A stretch of 39,564 nt of DNA from Robiginitomaculum sp. (GCA_026982415.1 JALSHE010000114.1:1-39564); one strand, 5' to 3'; counted from the first letter of the stretch, positions 1-9,456 are shown. A program made the numbers and translations. Notes: generated by a model from the letters alone, not told the origin.

Positions 1-1923
1 TTTTGTCCGGTTTTCGAAATGTATGAAATAATGATCTTCATCCTTAAATTTCATGAAAGTTGTTTTGGCGCTCGACTTCTTTAGAGCATTTTTCATGCGG
101 GTAAACTGGTCGAAATGCACATTCACATCATCGGTACCGTGCGCCATGAACACGGGTATAGTAATTTCCCTAGCCCTCTGAACTGGGGAATTTTCCTTCA
201 TATCAGCTTTACCGTCAAAGCCTTTCAAAAGGAAATGCTTGGCTGTATGTTTGCCAAATCGGTATTTTTTCATATCCCTGACCAAATCATTAAGGTCGGT
301 CACTCCGGCAATACTGGCCGTGCATGTATAAAGCTCCGGGTCTGTTATTGCGCCCATCAAAGCCGCATAGCCACCATATGACCAACCAACAATGCAGATA
401 CGGCTTGGGTCAGCATAGCCTTTTTTGATTAACCACCGCGTACCGTCCTCGACATCTTGTTGCATAATTTCCCAGTTTTTCCGGCCAGCCTGTTCATGGG
501 CATAGCCAAGCCCCTCAGAGCCACGGAAATTCATTTGAAGAACCGAATATCCCCGCGACGCCATAAATTGTGCCAAATAATCAAAACTTGCCGTATCGCG
601 TCCGTAAGGCCCCCCGTGTGGCATAATGATAAATGGCTGATTTTTAAACGGTACAACACCGTCAGCAATTTTTGGCGGTGTCGTCACATAGCCAGGGATT
701 TTAAATCCGTCGCGCGCCGTATAACGTACCTTGGTGACATCACCTTGCGGCGTATTGCCAATCTCCGGATAATCCTGCGCCAGCATTGTGGCTTTGTTTG
801 CAGCTAAGTTAATTGTGTATAGAACTGGCGCGTTACTTGCCGATTGCGCTTTAAACAAGACTGTTATTCCGTCAACACTTCCCCCAATTATATCAATCGC
901 ATAGCCCGGTAGCGCTTTTTGAATTTTCTCACGTCGAGCCTTACTGGCCGGATCGAAATACTCTCGCTTCGTTGTATCTGCAAGATATGTAGCACCAACA
1001 ACTTTCTTGCCATCGGCACTAGTGATAATACCTTTAACATCATATTTCTCATGGTGGAACAATTTCCGTGTTCGCTTTTTTTGTCCCAAATCATAAATAT
1101 AAAGCCCCTCCGTATCTTTGCCGTTATAAGCGCCAATAATCAATTCATTGGGGTTGGCGGTAAAACCATATACATTTACGCCGCCGTCTAGGCCGGGATA
1201 CTCCCTATGACTTCTCCAATTTGTTCCAACTGCATCGCGTATAGTCATACGCCATTCACCGGTTCTATCCTTGCGGCCTTGACCAAGTCTTACTTCCCCA
1301 TTTCGGTCTGTAACCCAATATTGCAAATCTTTTGAGCCGCGTTTTATCCGCTTCTTAGCGCGCGTTTTAATATTGACCTTATGTGCGCCTACGGAAAATG
1401 CGTCGTCTTCACCAAAAGTCATAAGGATATGATCCGGATCATTCGGCAAAAAATCTATAACAACATTGTTAAACTGGCGCATCCCACCAGATTTGCCCAA
1501 GCGGCTCCCTACATTCCCACCACCCAATTCCGGCTTGAGGACAATATTCGAATCCGTTATATCTCTATCAAGGACAAACAAATAGCCCGTATAATATACA
1601 AGACCCCGAGTTTTCTCTGCCTGTCGTGTAGATAACAATAATTGTTCATTATTCGCCCAGTGAACCCAATTTACCTCGACGGTATCAGGATAAGAAGTTG
1701 CACGGACTTTTTTGTCGCTAGGGTCAGCTAGGTTGAAAACACGAAGAATATATTTGCCCTTATTATCAACCACAGTCGCCAGCCAATTGCCATCCGGTGA
1801 AATCGCCGCATCATAAACGGCCGGCAAGCGCGAATAATGCTCCACGGGTACAGGCTTTGCTATGCTAGCGACAGGCCAAACCGCAGAGATCATTAGCAAT
1901 AAGAAAAAAGATAGAATGCGCAT
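1..1923 (-). CDS. Secreted S9 family prolyl-oligopeptidase/dipeptidyl-peptidase (3' end cut by window edge)
   Basis: Predicted exported serine peptidase that cleaves short peptides. The reading frame is open from the ATG at 1923 down to base 1 (641 codons, no stop seen), so only the last few residues are probably missing. An N-terminal hydrophobic signal peptide (about residues 1-22) is followed by a beta-propeller-like region and a C-terminal alpha/beta-hydrolase domain. The catalytic triad is visible: Ser515 in GWSYGGYA, Asp599 in HGTDDVNV and His631 in DEDHYF; HGGPYG upstream of the serine supplies the oxyanion-hole motif typical of S9. The start is supported by GGGGA at 1929-1933, just upstream on the minus strand. 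The gene lies 74 bases downstream of dcd on the same strand and could be cotranscribed. The S9 assignment is firm; the exact subfamily (DPP IV-like or acylaminoacyl-peptidase-like) is not resolved. Confidence 0.93.
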   Translation of the reverse strand, partial: MRILSFFLLLMISAVWPVASIAKPVPVEHYSRLPAVYDAAISPDGNWLATVVDNKGKYILRVFNLADPSDKKVRATSYPDTVEVNWVHWANNEQLLLSTRQAEKTRGLVYYTGYLFVLDRDITDSNIVLKPELGGGNVGSRLGKSGGMRQFNNVVIDFLPNDPDHILMTFGEDDAFSVGAHKVNIKTRAKKRIKRGSKDLQYWVTDRNGEVRLGQGRKDRTGEWRMTIRDAVGTNWRSHREYPGLDGGVNVYGFTANPNELIIGAYNGKDTEGLYIYDLGQKKRTRKLFHHEKYDVKGIITSADGKKVVGATYLADTTKREYFDPASKARREKIQKALPGYAIDIIGGSVDGITVLFKAQSASNAPVLYTINLAANKATMLAQDYPEIGNTPQGDVTKVRYTARDGFKIPGYVTTPPKIADGVVPFKNQPFIIMPHGGPYGRDTASFDYLAQFMASRGYSVLQMNFRGSEGLGYAHEQAGRKNWEIMQQDVEDGTRWLIKKGYADPSRICIVGWSYGGYAALMGAITDPELYTCTASIAGVTDLNDLVRDMKKYRFGKHTAKHFLLKGFDGKADMKENSPVQRAREITIPVFMAHGTDDVNVHFDQFTRMKNALKKSSAKTTFMKFKDEDHYFIHFENRTK

Positions 1924-1997
1924 ATGTATCCCCAAAATGTAGTGTTGTTATGATAGATGTCAGTTTGGCAAAAAGATAGAACGAACGCAAGAACTAC

Positions 1998-3083
1998 CTA
2001 CAGTTTAAAATGCTTGGACAGTCTCAACCCTTGGGCTTGGTAGTGGGAACCGTTTGTGCCGTAGAGGTCGTCGGGTACGGCGCTCATGGCTTCGAAGTCT
2101 AGCTTGGCGACCGCCTGCCCGTGGCGCAGCATGAAGGGCACGTCCCTGCCCCGCACCTCTAACACGGCCCGCGACCCTGCCCCGCCCGCTTGTTTCAAGC
2201 CAAATCCGGGGTCGAAAAACCCGGCATAATGGGCGCGAAACTCGCCGATTTCCGGCGCGATAGGTGCCATTTCTGCGGCTTGGTCTTCGGGAATTGTTAC
2301 GGATTCCTTCGACGCTAGAATGTAAAACTCTTCCGGGTCCAGGATAAGCCGCCCATTAGGTGCGCTCAAAGGCTGCCAGTAATCCAGCGCCTTGTGGGCA
2401 TCTACGCCCGCTATATCCACAAGCCCTGAATGCCGCCGTGCGCGCCAGCCAATTATGCCGTCCGCACTTTCGCCTTTCAGATCAATACTAACGGTTTGCG
2501 ATTTTAATATTTTTTCTACGCCGCGCCTGAAACGGATTTGCACCAGGCGATCACCCGGCCTTGCGAGAACGGAAAAAGTACGTGGGGCAATTTCCACATA
2601 TAGCGGCCCCGCATAGCCCGGTTCAATGGTTTCAAACTGGCTTGCCCCGTCCGCAATCACCCGCGTAAACACATCGAGCCGTCCGGTGGAACTTTTCGGG
2701 TTTGTCCGTGCCGATAAATCTCTCGGTAATTGTAAGCCTTCCATAAGCGGCACCAGATACACGCACCCGGTTTCCAAAACGGCACCGTTCGTCAAATCAA
2801 TTTCGTGCATCACCAAATGCTGGTCGAGACAATCCGTAACCTTGCGCCCTTGACCATTAGACTTTTGGCCCGGCAGGAATGATGCCCGCAGGCGGTAAGC
2901 TTTGGTGCCCAAACGCAAGTCCAAGGAAGCGGGCTGAATTTGCCCGGCTTCGATCTCCGGCTCAAACGCCCGACCCAACATGGGTTCGCTCGAACTACGC
3001 GCATGCACATGCCCATCCGCAATTAATTTTGCTAAATCTTGTGCGGGTAATATACCGTCATTATGTCCTGATTCTTTATTCAT
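1998..3083 (-). CDS. dcd: dCTP deaminase, double-domain alphaproteobacterial form
   Basis: Deaminates dCTP to dUTP in the cytoplasm, feeding dTMP synthesis through dUMP. The 361-residue length is about twice that of E. coli Dcd and matches the alphaproteobacterial form with two dUTPase-like jelly-roll halves. The N-terminal half carries the family signature ARTNPKSSTGR followed by a second conserved stretch ending in VIADG; the C-terminal half carries AHYAGFFDPGFG, which repeats the fold's conserved pattern. The ATG at 3083 is preceded by GAGG with a suitable spacer. It is divergent from apaG, with the 190-base gap 3084-3276 holding both promoters. Identification rests on motif and length; nothing is truncated. 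Confidence 0.93.
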   Translation of the reverse strand: MNKESGHNDGILPAQDLAKLIADGHVHARSSSEPMLGRAFEPEIEAGQIQPASLDLRLGTKAYRLRASFLPGQKSNGQGRKVTDCLDQHLVMHEIDLTNGAVLETGCVYLVPLMEGLQLPRDLSARTNPKSSTGRLDVFTRVIADGASQFETIEPGYAGPLYVEIAPRTFSVLARPGDRLVQIRFRRGVEKILKSQTVSIDLKGESADGIIGWRARRHSGLVDIAGVDAHKALDYWQPLSAPNGRLILDPEEFYILASKESVTIPEDQAAEMAPIAPEIGEFRAHYAGFFDPGFGLKQAGGAGSRAVLEVRGRDVPFMLRHGQAVAKLDFEAMSAVPDDLYGTNGSHYQAQGLRLSKHFKL

Positions 3084-3276
3084 CCCTAGCCTCTATCAGA
3101 GCTATTCCCACCTGAACAGACGTTAATTCCAACTTGCCATTTTGCAGTTTCGCCTCTGACAGGACTTTATTGTGGATAAATCGCTCGCTTGACTGGGTTA
3201 TTGTCTTGCGCCTTTTCCCGAGGACGCTATGAAGTGGAGACACAATAATTAAGTTTGACCTTTGAGAGGGCTAAGG

Positions 3277-3669
3277 ATGTACGAGAGAAGAACACGCGAT
3301 GTAGTTGTCAGGGTCGAACCTGAATTTCTACTTGAGCAATCCTCCCCCGCAGACGATCGTTTCATCTGGGCCTATACGGTCGAGATCGAAAATTTGACTG
3401 GCGAAGACATGCAAGTCGTCGAGCGTTTTTGGCAAATCACAGACCGCAATGGCCAAGTCCAAGAGGTGCGCGGTGAAGGTGTTGTCGGTGAAAAGCCCAA
3501 TCTAAAGCCCGGCGAAGTCTTCCGCTATACATCCGGAGCGCCCCTATCCGCACCCTCTGGTGTCATGCTCGGCACATACCAAATGAAAACACCTGACGGC
3601 CATTGTTTTGACGTTGACATTCCGGCTTTCTCTTTGGACAGCCCGTTCGACGCTCGTTCTATCAATTAA
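3277..3669 (+). CDS. apaG: ApaG protein
   Basis: 130-residue protein of the ApaG family, a fibronectin-III-like beta-sandwich found in most proteobacteria and often annotated as a Co2+/Mg2+ efflux-related protein; its biochemical role is poorly defined. The hallmark segments are visible: FIWAYTVEIEN, VVERFWQITD, VRGEGVVGEKPNLKPGE, YTSGAPL and a G-Y-M-like segment near GTYQM. A longer frame would allow a TTG start at 3262, but the ATG at 3277 is preferred because GAGAGGG (3264-3270) lies six bases upstream and the family begins close to this methionine. It is a monocistronic-looking gene between dcd (divergent) and the large metallopeptidase lipoprotein (119 bases downstream). Confidence 0.93.
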   Translation: MYERRTRDVVVRVEPEFLLEQSSPADDRFIWAYTVEIENLTGEDMQVVERFWQITDRNGQVQEVRGEGVVGEKPNLKPGEVFRYTSGAPLSAPSGVMLGTYQMKTPDGHCFDVDIPAFSLDSPFDARSIN

Positions 3670-3788
3670 TGACAAATTAGCGGCAAACCAGCGCACGTCC
3701 ACCAAGTGGCCAGTATTTCTCCGCAAGACTTGCCTATAGCCCCGCCATAGTCGTATGCTCCCTTTTAACTTACAAAAGGGATATATCT

Positions 3789-6700
3789 ATGTTTGCTCGT
3801 CAATTTACCCGTTTCGGTTTGTTTGCCTTTTTGGCATTAGCACTTGCCGCCTGTTCCCCAAAGGAAACCCAATCACCCAAGGTAAGTGAAACAGCCCCTG
3901 CGGTGAGCGGTAAAACTGGAAATATCCATCACAAGATTGATGTGAAAATCACACCTAGCACCCACTCGCTGGTGGCAACGGATACACTTACCATTCCGCC
4001 CAACTTGGCCAAGGACGGTTTGCGTATGGCGATTAATGCAGACCTGAACATTGAAAAAACCGCTGGTGATGTCAATTTCAAGCTGGTGGCGGAAAACAGA
4101 AACGCCAATGATTTGGGCATGGATCGGGATAATGACGGCGAGGACACTGTTATCAAAGTCAACATCTACGAATTAGACGGATTTGATGCAGGCAAAGCAG
4201 CGACAGTTACTTTTTCCATAACTGGGAAAATCAACAATGAGATCAAACAACTAGGCGCGGAATATTCTCGCGGATTTTCGTCCTCCCCCGGACTGATTGA
4301 GGAGCGCGGTGCCTATCTCGCCGGAGCCACATACTGGATTCCTACGGTCGAAGACGAGCTTATCATCTATGATTTAACGGTAACTCTGCCCAAAGGTTGG
4401 TCGTCTGTTTCCCAAGGTGAACGCCAGCAAAACGAAGATATTGGCGATGTTCATATTGACAAATGGTCAGCACCAACCCCGACCGAAGAGGTCTATGTTA
4501 TTGGTGCGGAATTTACGCAGTATGAACTGCCCATAGGCAATGTCACCGCCATGGCCTATCTGCGCACGCCTGATGATGCCATGGCCAATAAATATCTGGA
4601 GGTCACGGCGCAATATATGGAAATGTACCGCCAAATGCTCGGCCCCTATCCTTATACCAAATTTGCGCTGGTCGAAAACTTTTGGGAAACGGGATACGGC
4701 ATGCCGAGCTTTACGCTTCTCGGCTCACAAATTATCCGCTTTCCGTTTATCCTGCATTCATCCTACCCCCATGAACTCCTGCATAATTGGTGGGGAAATT
4801 CAGTTTATATTGATTTTGATACGGGCAATTGGGCCGAGGGTCTAACCGCCTATATGGCTGACCATTTGGTCGCTGAACAGCGCGGCGTAGGTGCGGGCGC
4901 CCGCCGCTCGACCTTGCAACGCTATACCAGCTATGTGGACGAAAGCACAGACTTCCCCCTGAGTAAATTCATTAGCCGCACGGACGGCCCTACCGAAGCC
5001 GTGGGTTACGGTAAAACCTCCATGGTGTTCGACATGCTCCGCGAGCGGGTCGGGGATGAAAACTTTAACCGTAGCTTCCAAGCTTTCTACCGCAAACACA
5101 AATACAAGGTCGGGACATGGGACAATATCCGCGAATCCTTTGAAAAAGTTTCCGGACAAGATTTAAAACCTTTCTTTAAACAGTGGGTTGACGGTGTAGG
5201 CGCGCCAGAGCTAGCCATTGCCAAGGCCACACAAGACGGCGACAATCTTGCCCTGACAATCGTACAAAACCAAAAGCGCGATCCTTTCAACTTGCTGGTG
5301 CCTGTGGTGGTTTATACAGCCGATACGGTCACCCGCCACACGGTTGATATAACGGACCGCCAGCAAACGGTCTCCGTTCCGGTAAAAGGCAAGGTCGTGC
5401 GGGTCGAAGTTGACCCAGACTTCAACTTGTTCCGTCGTTTGCACTGGGCCGAAATTCCGCCCTCCTTGGGCGCGGCATTTGGTGCCGATAAGGTCACTTT
5501 GATATTACCAACCCGCACCAGCCCGGCAAAAAGTTCGCGCTATTCAAAATTAGCCGCACTTTGGAGCGGGCGTGACAATGTCACAATCGTCAAGGATTCG
5601 GATATTGATAGCCTGCCCGTTGGTGGTGCTGCATGGGTGCTTGGCGCAGACAATAAGTTTTACGGTCATGTCAAAGCTGGCTTGAAATCCTATGATGCAA
5701 ATATCACGGGTAATAACTTCACTGCTGGCAAGAAGACATTGGCGATGAATGAACATTCTACCATTATTGCCGTGCGCCACAAAGACGACCCCGAAACGGT
5801 CGTTCTCGGCTTGACGGCGCATTCCGATGCCGCCGTAGCTGGTCTTGCACGCAAATTGCCCCATTACGGCAAATATTCCTATCTGGCATTCACGGGCGAC
5901 GAGCCTACCAATTCCGCCAAGGGGCAATGGCCTGCCGTAGGTTCGCCTTTGGTCTCGGTTCTTGATAAGAGCGCGGTCACTACCGCCAAGCTTAAGCCCC
6001 GCCCTGCCCTCGCCCAGCTTAAACCTGTATTTGATGCAGGGCGGATGATGGATGTGGTCGAAACCTTGTCCTCCAAAGAATATGAGGGACGCGGTGTTGG
6101 CACCAAAGGTCTGGACAAGGCCGCTGATTATATTGCGGCGCAGTTCAAGGCTGCGGGTCTGAAACCTGGTGGTGATAAAGGCGGATATTTCCAAGTGTTT
6201 TCCGTACACGGCGAAGGCGAATCCCATGTTGATGTGAAAAATGTCGTTGGTATTATTCCTGGTAAAAACCCTGAACTTGCCGGACAATCAGTTGTCCTGT
6301 CAGCCCATTATGACCACCTTGGTCATGGCTGGCCGGGTGTACGCGATGCCTTTAAAAACCAGATACACCCCGGTGCTGACGACAATGCTTCGGGTATAGC
6401 CGTCATGTTGGAGTTGGCACAATCCATGGCCAAATCCGCCCCGGAGCGCACCATAATATTCTTGGCACCAAGCGCCGAGGAAGCCGGGCTTTTAGGCGCA
6501 CGCTATTATGTGAGAAATGCCGGGGACTATCCCGCAGACAAAATGTTCGCCAATGTCAACCTCGATACGGTCGGACGTGCCGAGGATAAAATCATGATAT
6601 TTGGCGGTAGCTCCGCTCGTGAGTGGCCGTTTATATTCATGGGTACAACGGCAACTACCGGCATAAAAACCGACCTGGTTAAACAATCCGTCAATGCCTC

Positions 6701-7202
6701 CGACCATACGGCTTTCCTCGAAGCGGGTGTACCGGCTATCCATATTTTCGGCGCCCCAACAGAGGACTATCACCGCCCAAGCGATACGGCAAAGACCATT
6801 GACCCAGCCAGCTTGATGCGGGTTGCGGCGCTCACCAAAGAGGTGGTGGAATATCTGGGCACTCGTCCCGACCCTATGACGGTTCAAATCGATGCAAGCG
6901 TCAAAAAGAAGACTCCTCCCGCCGGAGAAAGACGCGGGCGCACGGTTAGCACAGGTGCCATGCCCGACTTTGCCTTTGACGGCGAAGGCGTAAAGGTTGC
7001 ACAGGTTTCAGACGATAGTGCTGGCGCAAAAGCCGGACTAAAAGGCGGTGATATAATCACCCATTTCGGCGGTGAACAGGTCAAGGATTTACAGGCCTAT
7101 ACAAATGAATTGGGCAAATACAGTCCGGGCGACAAGGTAGAAATAATCGTTGATAGAGGTGGTAAAACTGTGAAGCTAGCAATTGTCTTGGCTAAGCGGT
7201 AG
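3789..7202 (+). CDS. Lipoprotein with fused M1 aminopeptidase, M28 aminopeptidase and PDZ domains
   Basis: 1137-residue exported peptidase. The N-terminus has a signal peptide with lipobox LAAC (Cys22), so it should be anchored in the envelope. Residues about 40-500 form an M1-type domain with the zinc motif HELLH (His328, Glu329, His332). The third ligand, Glu350 in NWAEGL, follows after 17 residues instead of the usual 18, and the exopeptidase GAMEN motif is replaced by GYGMPS (about 302-307). Residues about 760-1030 are a complete M28 domain with paired zinc ligands His840 (AHYDH), Asp865 (GADDNASG), Glu897/Glu898 (SAEEAG), Asp926 (NLDTVG) and His995 (DYHRPSD). Residues about 1050-1137 are a PDZ domain. 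Known M28-PDZ proteins occur in alphaproteobacteria; the added M1 half is less usual. The start follows AAAGGGA at 3775-3781. Likely role: degradation of peptides at the cell surface or periplasm. Confidence 0.9.
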   Translation: MFARQFTRFGLFAFLALALAACSPKETQSPKVSETAPAVSGKTGNIHHKIDVKITPSTHSLVATDTLTIPPNLAKDGLRMAINADLNIEKTAGDVNFKLVAENRNANDLGMDRDNDGEDTVIKVNIYELDGFDAGKAATVTFSITGKINNEIKQLGAEYSRGFSSSPGLIEERGAYLAGATYWIPTVEDELIIYDLTVTLPKGWSSVSQGERQQNEDIGDVHIDKWSAPTPTEEVYVIGAEFTQYELPIGNVTAMAYLRTPDDAMANKYLEVTAQYMEMYRQMLGPYPYTKFALVENFWETGYGMPSFTLLGSQIIRFPFILHSSYPHELLHNWWGNSVYIDFDTGNWAEGLTAYMADHLVAEQRGVGAGARRSTLQRYTSYVDESTDFPLSKFISRTDGPTEAVGYGKTSMVFDMLRERVGDENFNRSFQAFYRKHKYKVGTWDNIRESFEKVSGQDLKPFFKQWVDGVGAPELAIAKATQDGDNLALTIVQNQKRDPFNLLVPVVVYTADTVTRHTVDITDRQQTVSVPVKGKVVRVEVDPDFNLFRRLHWAEIPPSLGAAFGADKVTLILPTRTSPAKSSRYSKLAALWSGRDNVTIVKDSDIDSLPVGGAAWVLGADNKFYGHVKAGLKSYDANITGNNFTAGKKTLAMNEHSTIIAVRHKDDPETVVLGLTAHSDAAVAGLARKLPHYGKYSYLAFTGDEPTNSAKGQWPAVGSPLVSVLDKSAVTTAKLKPRPALAQLKPVFDAGRMMDVVETLSSKEYEGRGVGTKGLDKAADYIAAQFKAAGLKPGGDKGGYFQVFSVHGEGESHVDVKNVVGIIPGKNPELAGQSVVLSAHYDHLGHGWPGVRDAFKNQIHPGADDNASGIAVMLELAQSMAKSAPERTIIFLAPSAEEAGLLGARYYVRNAGDYPADKMFANVNLDTVGRAEDKIMIFGGSSAREWPFIFMGTTATTGIKTDLVKQSVNASDHTAFLEAGVPAIHIFGAPTEDYHRPSDTAKTIDPASLMRVAALTKEVVEYLGTRPDPMTVQIDASVKKKTPPAGERRGRTVSTGAMPDFAFDGEGVKVAQVSDDSAGAKAGLKGGDIITHFGGEQVKDLQAYTNELGKYSPGDKVEIIVDRGGKTVKLAIVLAKR

Positions 7203-7210
7203 AGGTTGGA

Positions 7211-7525
7211 TTATTGCCGCATCAACATTTCTAAAAACAAAACTGTACAGGTTAAAATCAACGCGCCGAGCGCCATCATAAACAGGCTACTGCCCATGCC
7301 GTCAACATTAATACCGAGCCATGGGGACAAGTGAAACCCGATTGCGCCCAATAAAATGAGCAAAGCAATGCGCGCACCATTGGTCCGCATTTTAGGAATG
7401 AGTAAAAGAATTGCGGCTAATATCTCTGCCGCCCCCGTCATCATGCGCACCACTGGCTCGAACAATGAAATCCCGGAACGCTCAGCTATGGTCGCGAAAA
7501 CAATGTTCTCCCCGCCAAATTTCAT
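7211..7525 (-). CDS. DoxX-like small integral membrane protein
   Basis: 104-residue protein with about four hydrophobic segments, resembling the DoxX/DoxX-like membrane family (SURF4/MauE superfamily). Visible features are an N-terminal amphipathic piece with the motif VRMMTGAAEILAAILLLIP, typical of the second helix of DoxX-like proteins, and two later transmembrane helices. Function is unknown; family members have been linked loosely to quinone or thiol redox processes. The ATG at 7525 is chosen over the in-frame TTG at 7531 because AAGGGG (7534-7539) lies eight bases upstream of the ATG. The gene sits downstream of a possible 54-residue ORF on the same strand, and both are divergent from the LuxR-hydrolase gene. 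Confidence 0.8.
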   Translation of the reverse strand: MKFGGENIVFATIAERSGISLFEPVVRMMTGAAEILAAILLLIPKMRTNGARIALLILLGAIGFHLSPWLGINVDGMGSSLFMMALGALILTCTVLFLEMLMRQ

Positions 7526-7537
7526 ACGCAATTCCCC

Positions 7538-7702
7538 TTAATTATGTAGAGCGGGCTTCTTATTCAGCTCTTGGTGAAAACCTGAATAGTCACCAAATCC
7601 TAACATATATTCGACCTTTACCATGGAAATTATGCTTTGGGCAATCAGCGATAAGAGAACCCAGATTGGGGGGGTATGAGAAAGTAGGTTGAAAATAGTC
7701 AT
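7538..7702 (-). CDS. Possible small membrane protein, DUF6622-like N-terminus, perhaps truncated
   Basis: 54-codon ORF with ATG at 7702 preceded by AGGA about five bases upstream. The first 25 residues contain LLSHTPPIWVLLSLI, which resembles the start of DUF6622-type membrane proteins (HTPxWV followed by hydrophobic helices). Those proteins have several helices, whereas this frame stops after one or two, so it may be a truncated remnant. It ends 12 bases before the start codon of the DoxX-like gene and its 3' end overlaps that gene's ribosome binding site, consistent with a two-gene unit. The family resemblance is from memory and the coding status is uncertain. Confidence 0.35.
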   Translation of the reverse strand: MTIFNLLSHTPPIWVLLSLIAQSIISMVKVEYMLGFGDYSGFHQELNKKPALHN

Positions 7703-7737
7703 AAAATTCCTATATATAATATTAGAAGGGGAGAATT

Positions 7738-9456
7738 TTGCCACAGACATCACAAAACCAACTGCTGGATCTATTGGATCGGGCGCACCGGGCATCTGAT
7801 GACGGCGAGCAATTGGATCAATTACTGGAAAGCGCCAACGCTTATATTTTCGAAGACCATGCCAATGCGGTCATCACCAAAGGCCTACCCCATTTCGCAG
7901 ATTTTGACCCATATCTTGAGCGACACGTAGCCCGCCTAGAGACTATGATTGAAAAACGCTCTGATGAAAATAGTGCTGGCTTGTCCCTTGGCCATCATGC
8001 GCAGATTGTTATCTCGGACAAAGGTCAAATATTGACCAGTAACTCCCTGGCTAAATCGCTACTTAGCGAGCAAACCAAAGGTTATATTGAACACTTGCAA
8101 ATCAACCTGGACGGGTTGAGCGCTATTCGTGAAATCCTTACGGAAGTCCGCGCAGGTGTGCAAAATTTAGAGCGTATTATTTATTTACAAACCGAAGAAG
8201 ACAGCCCTAGAAGCGCCTTCGGGTATTGCCGCACCATTCCGGTCGGCACAGAACAAACAGGTTTGCATATTAGCATGTCCTTTTTCGAATGGTCACCCGC
8301 CTTATACAAAAAACTACAAGCCGCCCTTGACCTCAGCAATAGCGAGGCTCTGGTCTTACAAGGTGTTCTCAACAAGCAGTCTTACGGCGAAATCGCTAAA
8401 GAGCGCAACCGGACCGTAGACACGATCAAAACCCAAGCCAAGGCCGTCTTACGAAAAGCGGGCTGTACCCGCATGGATCAGTTGGCGCATTTATGCACCA
8501 GTATTGCCTATGTGGTCGGGCTTGCCGAAGCCAACACCCCAATCGCATTGGTGCAACCAGCCTGGGTAAGCCCGCGCATATCCATGCACGAACTTGAAAT
8601 GCCGGATGGGCGTACATTAGGATATTATGAATACGGTAATCCGAAGGGTAAGCCCATTTTGTTCATTCACGGTTTTTTCCAGGGGCCTTATTTCTCCGAC
8701 GATATGAAGCGGCAGTTTTTACAAAATAATTTGCGGGTTATTGCACCGTCGCGCCCCCTGTTCGGTGTCACGAGCAAACCTGCTAAAAACCTCGATTATA
8801 ATCAAACCACCTGCACCGACACCAAAACGCTTTTGGCGCATTTAGATATAAGCGAAAAAGTTGTTATTGCCGCGCACCACGGCGGTAGCAGTCATGCTTT
8901 TCGTATCACCAAAATGCTCGGCGACCAGATAAAAGGTATGGTGATGATCGGGGCGGGCATCCCTATCCATAAAGAGCATTTGAAATTCATGAGCCGCGAA
9001 AAACGTATGGTTTCTGCTGCCGCGCGCCATGCCCCCTCTGTTCTCAATCTCATCATTACGATCGGCCTTAAGGCTTACCACAAAAAAGGTATGCAATCTT
9101 TCTTGCTAGATCATTATGCCCCCAACCAAATTGATATGGACTGTCTTGAAAACCCAGAAATGAACAAATTGATTTGCGACGGCATGTATCATTTGTTCGA
9201 ACAGGGGCGCCAAGCATTTCTTTATGATGCTCGCATCCAAATGGAAGACTGGTCGGAGGATTTAGCAAGTGTCAACACACGTCAGCACTGGTTGGTCGCC
9301 AAGCAATGCCATTTAATGAGGCCAGATTTTGTGGAGAAAGCCGTCGCCAAGCGTAGTAACCACCCGGTGGAAACTCTCGAACAAGCCGGCTACAACATTC
9401 TTTACCAACAAGTTGACCGAATAATCGAGACGTTATGCAAAGCGGTTGACTGGTAA
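7738..9456 (+). CDS. LuxR-type HTH regulator fused to a degenerate alpha/beta-hydrolase domain
   Basis: 572-residue predicted cytoplasmic transcription regulator. Residues 1-190 form a weakly PAS-like sensor region (a segment near VISDKGQILTSN looks like a PAS beta strand). Residues about 195-250 are a LuxR/GerE HTH with SYGEIAKERNRTVDTIKTQ and VLRKAGCTRMDQL. Residues 282-572 are an alpha/beta-hydrolase fold with the oxyanion motif FIHGFF. The nucleophile elbow reads AHHGG (379-383) where G-x-S-x-G is expected, so the serine position is His381, and the C-terminal His motif reads GYNILY where a GH is usual. The domain is therefore probably a ligand-binding pseudoenzyme. TTG start at 7738 is supported by AAGGGGAG at 7726-7733; the next methionine is 90 codons in. 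It lies directly upstream of the Sel1 island and could regulate it (inference). Confidence 0.85.
   Translation: MPQTSQNQLLDLLDRAHRASDDGEQLDQLLESANAYIFEDHANAVITKGLPHFADFDPYLERHVARLETMIEKRSDENSAGLSLGHHAQIVISDKGQILTSNSLAKSLLSEQTKGYIEHLQINLDGLSAIREILTEVRAGVQNLERIIYLQTEEDSPRSAFGYCRTIPVGTEQTGLHISMSFFEWSPALYKKLQAALDLSNSEALVLQGVLNKQSYGEIAKERNRTVDTIKTQAKAVLRKAGCTRMDQLAHLCTSIAYVVGLAEANTPIALVQPAWVSPRISMHELEMPDGRTLGYYEYGNPKGKPILFIHGFFQGPYFSDDMKRQFLQNNLRVIAPSRPLFGVTSKPAKNLDYNQTTCTDTKTLLAHLDISEKVVIAAHHGGSSHAFRITKMLGDQIKGMVMIGAGIPIHKEHLKFMSREKRMVSAAARHAPSVLNLIITIGLKAYHKKGMQSFLLDHYAPNQIDMDCLENPEMNKLICDGMYHLFEQGRQAFLYDARIQMEDWSEDLASVNTRQHWLVAKQCHLMRPDFVEKAVAKRSNHPVETLEQAGYNILYQQVDRIIETLCKAVDW

Noticed and set aside
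5550-6287. 245-codon minus-strand frame
   Set aside because: Antisense to the M1-M28 peptidase gene; no domain, no ribosome binding site of note.
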